The notes under the pieces are model-generated. The model was not told the origin of the DNA. It was given only the letters and a program-made list of their open reading frames with translations, and made no database searches. DNA of 9,116 bases. Origin: Bacillota bacterium. Lineage in GTDB: Bacteria > Bacillota > Clostridia > Peptostreptococcales > Natronincolaceae. Shown here one piece after another: positions 7,936 through 9,116 of the stretch. Both the position numbers and the translations under genes were made by a program. Each line of letters begins with the position of its first letter. Within the stretch, counting starts at the first letter, position 1. Location of the stretch: the NCBI GenBank assembly GCA_023387935.1, contig JAEWHG010000148.1, forward strand, positions 1 through 9,116, read 5' to 3'.

Positions 7936-8652
7936 CTACCCTAAATATTCTTCAAACATAATTCTTGAACTTGAGTATTTGCTATAGGATTCTTGATTTA
8001 ATTCGAATCCCCTTAGTATATCGCTTATCCATTTGAATATAAAACCATTATACTTTACCTCTAACAAAGCAAAGTAATCATAATTAATAGGTATCAATGC
8101 TACATTTTTTTCAAACATTCTAAAGTCAGTCTCACTAGATCGAATATCACTATCTAAGGTAATTCTTATATTATTCATAGGATGAATAAATGCTTTTCGG
8201 TTATACTCAATCATGACCACAGGTTTTACTAGATTTATGGTCATAAGATTGTATAGCGTATCTGCCACATCGGACTCATAATTTTTTAACACTTCATAGT
8301 TACATCTTAATAGCTCCTTTGCATCTTCTACTGTTACAATTAGTGATTGCTTTCGCTGAGCATTTCCAAACTTTCGTTTTAACTCAAGCTTTACGATGTT
8401 TGAATCGTACTCATAGGTTCTTAGTCGAATTTTTTTTCGATTTTCAAGCCCATCCATTTTTTCATAGAAATCTGTGTTTTCTATAGAATCAAAATACACG
8501 GATCGAACGGGATATCCATGTTCTTTATTATTTTTATCCTCCAATAGCATGTTCCTCATTAAATGAGATAGTCTAGCATAGTCTATAAAGCTAATTGGAT
8601 ATTTTAGCTCATATCTTGAAACCTCTAAAGATTTAGTATTATTTTTTGACAT
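7936..8652 (-). CDS. VTC-domain (polyphosphate polymerase fold) protein
   Basis: This protein is 238 residues when started at the ATG at 8650-8652. It is a VTC-domain protein, the fold of the yeast Vtc4 polyphosphate polymerase: an eight-stranded tunnel lined with basic residues. Visible here (numbering from this start) are R-Y-E-L-K-Y (13-18), R-S-V-Y-F-D-S (50-56), R-K-K-I-R-L-R-T-Y (72-80), L-E-L-K-R-K (89-94), Y-N-R-K-A-F (150-155), R-I-T-L-D (163-167), L-E-V-K-Y (197-201) and S-K-Y-S (224-227). These match the alternating Arg/Lys and Glu pattern of the tunnel. No membrane segment or SPX domain is present, so it is probably cytoplasmic. It is the first gene of the operon. A 34-residue N-terminal extension to an ATG at 8754 is open but rejected: it has no ribosome binding site and begins upstream of the predicted transcription start. 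Polyphosphate synthesis is likely but not certain, since many bacterial VTC proteins are uncharacterised. Confidence 0.88.
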   Translation of the reverse strand: MSKNNTKSLEVSRYELKYPISFIDYARLSHLMRNMLLEDKNNKEHGYPVRSVYFDSIENTDFYEKMDGLENRKKIRLRTYEYDSNIVKLELKRKFGNAQRKQSLIVTVEDAKELLRCNYEVLKNYESDVADTLYNLMTINLVKPVVMIEYNRKAFIHPMNNIRITLDSDIRSSETDFRMFEKNVALIPINYDYFALLEVKYNGFIFKWISDILRGFELNQESYSKYSSSRIMFEEYLG

Positions 8653-8656
8653 AGTT

Positions 8657-8661
8657 CCTCC
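8657..8661 (-). promoter_or_regulatory. GGAGG ribosome binding site that decides the VTC gene start
   Basis: GGAGG lies 4 bases upstream of the ATG at 8650-8652, the only strong Shine-Dalgarno match in the first part of the reading frame. The spacing is short but workable. In the longer reading it would merely encode Leu-Gly-Gly-Thr. The ATG at 8754 has only AT-rich sequence before it, as does the one at 8682. Confidence 0.8.
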
Positions 8662-8740
8662 AAGTTTATATATATTGACCATATCTTGTTTTAATAGATA
8701 TCTTACATTTTTATAGTCTGCCCTTACTATTAACTCCAAA

Positions 8741-8769
8741 ATTATACCCTTCATTTAAAATTGAATCAA
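8741..8769 (-). promoter_or_regulatory. Candidate sigma-A promoter of the VTC/DUF4956/CotH/glycan operon
   Basis: Read on the minus strand, TTGATT (8764-8769) and a perfect TATAAT (8741-8746) are separated by exactly 17 bases. The predicted transcription start is near 8734-8736, giving a leader of about 82 bases before the VTC start at 8652. No operator or riboswitch-like structure is evident in that leader. AT-rich DNA yields chance matches, but the ideal spacing, full -10 box and position just before the first gene make it credible. Confidence 0.6.
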
Positions 8770-8945
8770 TCTAATTCTTTAAATTTCGTTTAAATGTACA
8801 AAAAAACAAAAGAACATAGTAGTATAAATCTCCTAAGTTATAAGTATATCATAATTAATTTACATAACGAAACTCCCTTAAATTTGGTTGTTATCCTAAA
8901 AAACGGAAATAGCCTGGAACATATAAGCCTCCTACGCACTAAAGA

Positions 8946-8973
8946 ACCTTTGCTAATCATAGAGCATATTATA
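8946..8973 (+). promoter_or_regulatory. Possible sigma-K type sporulation promoter
   Basis: AC at 8946-8947 is followed after 17 bases by CATATTATA (8965-8973), which fits the Bacillus/Clostridium late mother-cell sigma-K pattern AC-N(16-17)-CATANNNTA. The expected start is near 8980, just before the tyrosine-rich plus-strand ORF. The consensus is short and AT-rich, so a chance match is quite possible; its only support is the position before a coat-like ORF and the divergent CotH operon. Confidence 0.3.
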
Positions 8974-9003
8974 TTTATAAAGCCTATGAAAGGAATGAGC
9001 AAT

Positions 9004-9116
9004 GTGAATAATGTCTATAGACCGTATCCATGCCAACACTACCTTAATTCACAAATGTATAACCCCTACCATATGTATAATGATTATAGAATGTACTCAA
9101 ATTTCTACTGGGGTAC
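9004..9116 (+). CDS. Start of a tyrosine-rich, coat-like hypothetical protein (partial)
   Basis: The reading frame stays open to the window edge and gives about 37 residues. Nine of these are tyrosine, with many Asn, Met, Pro and His, as in R-P-Y-P-C-Q-H-Y and N-P-Y-H-M-Y-N-D-Y. This bias resembles small structural spore coat or surface proteins, but no family can be assigned from a fragment. Three in-frame starts are possible: ATG 8986, ATG 8995 and GTG 9004. GTG 9004 is preferred because GAAAGGA (8988-8994) sits 9 bases upstream of it and would lie too close to, or inside, the other two. The gene is divergent from the CotH-containing operon, and a possible sigma-K type promoter lies just upstream. 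Confidence 0.45.
   Translation, partial: MNNVYRPYPCQHYLNSQMYNPYHMYNDYRMYSNFYWG

Larger units (their letters stand above)
1028..8735 (-). other. Predicted six-gene operon (VTC, DUF4956, CotH, TIM barrel-CBM, HEAT, GT2)
   Basis: All six genes are on the minus strand, with junctions of 15, -1, 20, 19 and 0 bases in transcription order; each has its own ribosome binding site or is translationally coupled. One promoter candidate lies ahead of the first gene, and I found no terminator-like hairpin in the gaps. The lipoprotein gene at 141-977 follows after 50 bases and may be read through from the same transcript. Confidence 0.75.
8653..8985. other. Divergent intergenic region between the operon and the rightmost gene
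   Basis: These roughly 330 bases carry no convincing gene. They hold the leader and sigma-A type promoter of the minus-strand operon on the left, and a possible sigma-K type promoter for the plus-strand ORF on the right. The middle (about 8775-8940) is very AT-rich with several short A and T runs. I see no clear terminator hairpin, tandem repeat or tRNA. The extended VTC reading frame (8653-8754) is open but judged untranslated. Confidence 0.6.

Noticed and set aside
8653..8754. 34-residue N-terminal extension of the VTC protein from an ATG at 8754
   Set aside because: No ribosome binding site precedes it, it starts between the predicted -35 and -10 boxes, and the strong GGAGG site belongs to the ATG at 8652.
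8821..8940. Repeated AGCCT words in the divergent intergenic region as operator repeats
   Set aside because: The five-base words have irregular spacing and no shared flanks, so chance is a sufficient explanation.

Overview
The window is strongly AT-rich with purine-rich GGAGG/AAGGGG ribosome binding sites, short intergenic gaps and AT-biased codon use. Together with CotH, VTC and DUF4956 family proteins, this suggests a low-GC Bacillota genome, most likely a spore-forming member of the Clostridia. No rRNA, tRNA, CRISPR array, transposase or phage gene is visible. The genus cannot be named from this sequence alone.

Layout, left to right. At the left edge is the 3' end of an unrecognised plus-strand gene (stop at 133). 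It converges, 7 bases apart, with a minus-strand gene for a lipoprotein carrying a ComEC-like metallo-beta-lactamase domain (141-977). From 1028 to 8652 lies a tight minus-strand block of six genes, in transcription order: VTC-domain protein, DUF4956 membrane protein, secreted CotH-family kinase, membrane-anchored TIM-barrel protein with a CBM9/DOMON-like C-terminal region, membrane-anchored HEAT-repeat protein, and a family 2 glycosyltransferase with membrane segments. Gaps inside the block are -1 to 20 bases, so it reads as one operon. A good vegetative-type promoter (TTGATT, 17 bases, TATAAT) lies just before the first gene. The right end holds a roughly 350-base divergent intergenic region and the first codons of a tyrosine-rich plus-strand ORF, with a possible sporulation sigma-K type promoter.

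How the genes may work together. The glycosyltransferase has the D, DxD, D and QRRRW motifs of processive synthases such as the cellulose, hyaluronan and poly-GlcNAc synthases. It is coupled to a membrane-tethered scaffold-like HEAT protein and an external glycoside-hydrolase-like protein, which is the usual toolkit of synthase-dependent exopolysaccharide systems. The first half of the operon adds the VTC/DUF4956/CotH trio: a polyphosphate-polymerase-type fold, an undefined membrane protein and a secreted atypical kinase. The reading offered here, which is inference, is a surface or spore-envelope polymer system in which glycan synthesis is joined to phosphate chemistry outside the membrane. 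The polymer and the CotH substrate cannot be read from the sequence.

The first gene is better started at 8652 (238 residues) than at the upstream ATG at 8754, because the upstream ATG lies between the predicted -10 and -35 boxes and has no ribosome binding site.
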